Source: an uncultured Oscillospiraceae bacterium (GTDB lineage: Bacteria; Bacillota; Clostridia; Oscillospirales; Oscillospiraceae). From it: a stretch of DNA of 8,630 nucleotides. The stretch lies in NCBI GenBank assembly GCA_934655935.1, contig CAKUHJ010000083.1, positions 1 to 8,630 on the forward strand. The letters are read 5' to 3'. Positions 7,191-8,630 of the stretch are shown piece by piece. A program made the translations under genes and the position numbers. The stretch's first letter is position 1. Each line of letters begins with the position of its first letter. The notes under the pieces were generated by a model. That model made no database searches, was not told the DNA's origin, and saw only the letters and a program-made list of their open reading frames with translations.

Positions 7191-7222
7191 CGAACCAGTT
7201 TTTTGACGAACGAAATTTTTTT
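7191..7222 (+). repeat. Imperfect 16-bp tandem direct repeat, candidate activator site
   Basis: Units 7191-7206 and 7207-7222 both start CGAAC and share a central T-run, with 11 of 16 positions identical. AraC-family regulators commonly bind direct repeats upstream of the promoters they activate, so this is a plausible site for the YesN-type regulator. The 16-bp period is shorter than the classic 21-bp AraC spacing, which lowers confidence. Confidence 0.35.
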
Positions 7223-7236
7223 CAGAAAAAAAGTGT

Positions 7237-7260
7237 GGAAAATTCACTGGGATATTTTCC
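7237..7260 (+). promoter_or_regulatory. Inverted repeat GGAAAAT-N10-ATTTTCC, candidate operator
   Basis: Perfect 7-bp arms at 7237-7243 and 7254-7260 flank a 10-bp centre. The site covers the -35 position of the TACAAT promoter. It is not followed by a T-run, so it is not a terminator. It could bind a dimeric regulator as an operator. Which regulator cannot be told. Confidence 0.45.
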
Positions 7261-7275
7261 GGATTTCGCTACAAT
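7247..7275 (+). promoter_or_regulatory. Probable mglB-type promoter, good -10 with poor -35
   Basis: The -10 TACAAT (7270-7275) matches the consensus at five of six positions. At 17-bp spacing the -35 would be CTGGGA (7247-7252), only three of six. The start codon is at 7324, giving a leader of about 40 bases. The weak -35 fits a promoter that needs an activator. Confidence 0.6.
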
Positions 7276-7323
7276 AAAGGCAAGGTCAACAACGACCCAA
7301 CAATTGAATTGGAGGAAATCAGA

Positions 7324-8514
7324 ATGAAAAAGATTCTTGCAATGCTGCTTGCGCTGGTCATGATTCTTTCTCTGGCCGCCTGCGCCGGCAAGACGAACGA
7401 CAGCCAGAAGACCGAAGAGCCGGCCAAGACAGAAGAGCCTGCCAAGACCGAGGAGCCGGCCAAGACCGACGCTCCTGCCGACGCGTCCGCGCTGAAGGTC
7501 GGCGTGTTCTACTACACCTTTGCCGACACCTATATCTCCAGCGTCCGCACCGCGCTTGACGCCGAGCTCAGCAGCCTGGGCGTCGCCTACCAGAACTTTG
7601 ACGGCAACAACAACCAGACCACCCAGAACGAGCAGATCCAGACCGCTCTGACCGACGGCTACAACCTGCTGGTTGTCAACATGGTCACCTCCGGCTCGCC
7701 GGACGTCGCCAACGAGATCATCTCCATGGCCAACGGCACGCCTGTCGTGTTCTTCAACCGCGCCATCGAGGCCGACGGTGAAGAGGGCACCGTGCTCAAC
7801 GCCAACGGCAACATCTGCTTCATCGGCACGGACGCTCCCGAGGCCGGCCACCTGCAGGGCAAGATGATCGGCGAGTTCCTGCTTGCCAACTACGATGCGT
7901 ATGACCTGAACGGCGACGGCGTCATCAGCTACGCCATGTTCAAGGGCGACGAGGCCAACGTCGAAGCCATCTACCGCACCCAGTACGGCGTAGAAGACGC
8001 CGACGCGGTTCTGACGGCCGCCGGCAAGCCCGCGCTTGAGTACTTCGACGCCTCCAACGCCTCGAAGTATCAGGTCGACATGGGCGGCGCATGGTCCGCA
8101 CAGGCTGCCATGGACTACATGAGCACCAACCTCTCGCAGTACAACGAGGCCAACAACAACATGATCGAGCTGGTCATCTGCAACAACGACAACATGGCCG
8201 AGGGCGCAATCTCCGCTCTGGAGGCTGCCGGCTACAACACCGGCGCGGACGGCGCGACCGTCATCCCCGTCTTCGGCGTTGACGCGACCGACGCTGCCAA
8301 GGAGCTTATTGCCAACGGCAAGATGACCGGTACGGTCAAGCAGGACGCCGAGGGCATGGCGGCTGCGATTGCCTCCGTGGTCAAGGCCAACGGCGAGGGC
8401 AGCACGATGGCGGACGCGATCTCCGCGGTTGCAGCCACGAACGCTGAGATGTACACGATTGCCGACGGCATCGCCAACAAGCTCTTCGTTGCCTACGCTG
8501 CTTACACCAAGTAA
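7324..8514 (+). CDS. mglB: Galactose/glucose-type ABC transporter binding lipoprotein (MglB-like)
   Basis: This 396-aa extracellular sugar-binding lipoprotein is predicted to deliver sugar to an MglA/MglC-type permease. The start is ATG 7324, with GGAGG (7311-7315) eight bases before it. The signal peptide ends in lipobox LAAC with C20. A linker of three KTEEPA repeats (29-46) tethers the binding domain. Compared from memory with E. coli MglB, it keeps the calcium loop DLNGDGVIS (194-202) with distal ligand E282, the stacking residue W257 (W183 in E. coli), R218 (R158), the ICNNDNMAEGA segment (N211 region) and D320 in PVFGVDA (D236). Positions equal to H152, D154 and N256 are N212, E214 and Q340, so sugar specificity may be shifted. 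Codon use is C-ending and more biased than in neighbouring genes, as expected for an abundant protein. A hairpin and the ATPase gene follow. Confidence 0.93.
   Translation: MKKILAMLLALVMILSLAACAGKTNDSQKTEEPAKTEEPAKTEEPAKTDAPADASALKVGVFYYTFADTYISSVRTALDAELSSLGVAYQNFDGNNNQTTQNEQIQTALTDGYNLLVVNMVTSGSPDVANEIISMANGTPVVFFNRAIEADGEEGTVLNANGNICFIGTDAPEAGHLQGKMIGEFLLANYDAYDLNGDGVISYAMFKGDEANVEAIYRTQYGVEDADAVLTAAGKPALEYFDASNASKYQVDMGGAWSAQAAMDYMSTNLSQYNEANNNMIELVICNNDNMAEGAISALEAAGYNTGADGATVIPVFGVDATDAAKELIANGKMTGTVKQDAEGMAAAIASVVKANGEGSTMADAISAVAATNAEMYTIADGIANKLFVAYAAYTK
7408..7461 (+). repeat. Three tandem 18-bp repeats encoding KTEEPA linker
   Basis: Units lie at 7408-7425, 7426-7443 and 7444-7461. 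Each encodes Lys-Thr-Glu-Glu-Pro-Ala, and a degenerate fourth unit starts at 7462 (KTDAPA). Units differ only at synonymous positions (ACC/ACA, GAA/GAG, CCG/CCT). They form the flexible, charged spacer between the lipid anchor at C20 and the sugar-binding domain. Unit number is likely to vary between strains. Confidence 0.85.
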
Positions 8515-8537
8515 TCAACCCAGTTCCAAGACCCGTA

Positions 8538-8562
8538 GGGGGTGCCGCGCTGCGGCACCCCC
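8538..8562 (+). promoter_or_regulatory. Intercistronic GC-rich hairpin between mglB-like and mglA-like genes
   Basis: The perfect 11-bp arms GGGGGTGCCGC (8538-8548) / GCGGCACCCCC (8552-8562) have the 3-nt loop GCT. The sequence after it is TTCCATGAGG, with no T-run, so it should not act as an efficient intrinsic terminator. A ribosome binding site and the ATPase start follow 30 bases later. Such hairpins are known to protect the 3' end of binding-protein messages, so that far more binding protein than permease is made. That role is inferred here. Confidence 0.75.
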
Positions 8563-8591
8563 TTCCATGAGGCAGATCAGGAGGGAATCCG

Positions 8592-8630
8592 ATGGAAGAA
8601 GCAGTCCTTCTCCGCATGACGGATATCACA
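8592..8630 (+). CDS. mglA: Sugar ABC transporter ATP-binding protein (MglA-like), N-terminal fragment
   Basis: Only the first 13 codons are present: MEEAVLLRMTDIT, cut by the window edge. AGGAGGG (8579-8585) lies six bases before ATG 8592. The LLRMTDIT start is typical of sugar ABC ATPases of the MglA/RbsA type, in which it is normally followed by a K-x-F-P-G-V segment and the Walker A motif. The call rests mainly on position, directly after a galactose-type binding protein, and on this short N-terminus. The permease gene (MglC-like) would be expected further downstream. Confidence 0.7.
   Translation, partial: MEEAVLLRMTDIT

Larger units (their letters stand above)
7140..7323 (+). promoter_or_regulatory. 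Regulatory region of the mglB-type operon
   Basis: This 184-bp AT-rich gap contains no credible gene. There is no clear terminator after the binding-protein stop at 7139. From upstream to downstream it holds two related 16-bp units beginning CGAAC (7191 and 7207) with T-runs, an A/T-run pair (7216-7222, 7226-7232), a perfect 7-bp inverted repeat (7237-7260), a -10 TACAAT (7270-7275), a short dyad CAATTGAATTG (7301-7311), and the ribosome binding site GGAGG (7311-7315). A poor -35 together with several repeats suggests activator-dependent control. Confidence 0.65.

Noticed and set aside
7191..7204. CGAAC...GTT as a second LexA box
   Set aside because: The half-sites are two bases apart rather than the four required, and the downstream genes are sugar transport genes.
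7136..7327. 63-codon + strand frame in the mglB regulatory region
   Set aside because: It starts at a TTG inside the end of the upstream gene, has no ribosome binding site, covers the promoter and repeats, and runs into the mglB start.
7222..7851. Minus-strand open frame of 209 codons over the mglB 5' end
   Set aside because: It is a low-complexity V, G and L-rich shadow of the mglB-like gene, with repeats mirrored from the KTEEPA tract and no family resemblance.

Overview
The window looks like chromosomal DNA of a GC-rich Clostridia-type Firmicute, probably a gut Oscillospiraceae-like lineage. The basis is strong GGAGG ribosome binding sites, hairpin-plus-T-run terminators, a SOS box of the Gram-positive (Bacillus-type) consensus, YesM/YesN-type two-component genes and lipoprotein sugar-binding proteins. 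The genus is inference. All genes are on the + strand.

Region 1 (1-230) holds a tRNA-Trp gene closed by an intrinsic terminator, then a leader with a second intrinsic terminator. Region 2 (231-1422) is an overlapping pair of half-size chromate-transporter (CHR) genes, closed by a strong terminator.

Region 3 (1429-3196) is a SOS-type cassette. A consensus-like promoter has a LexA-like box in its spacer. It drives a Y-family (UmuC/UvrX-like) DNA polymerase and an overlapping small protein of unknown function.

Region 4 (3192-7139) is a three-gene sugar-sensing operon: a YesN-type AraC-family response regulator, a YesM-type sensor histidine kinase and a periplasmic-binding-protein lipoprotein. 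All three overlap or abut, but no transporter genes lie between them. Region 5 (7140-8630) is a regulatory region followed by the start of a galactose/glucose-type ABC transporter operon: an mglB-like binding lipoprotein, a GC-rich intercistronic hairpin and the first 13 codons of the ATPase gene.

The likely logic is this. The second lipoprotein (6174-7139) and the kinase sense an extracellular sugar. The regulator is phosphorylated and activates the mglB promoter, which has a good -10 but a poor -35 with candidate operators upstream. The highly expressed, codon-optimised mglB product then feeds the MglA/MglC-type permease encoded beyond the window edge.

No wholly new system is evident. The points most worth a second look are the short RAAQFSPF-motif partner of the polymerase, the three-component sensor layout, changes at two sugar-contact positions in the MglB-like protein, and the operator structure at 7191-7260.
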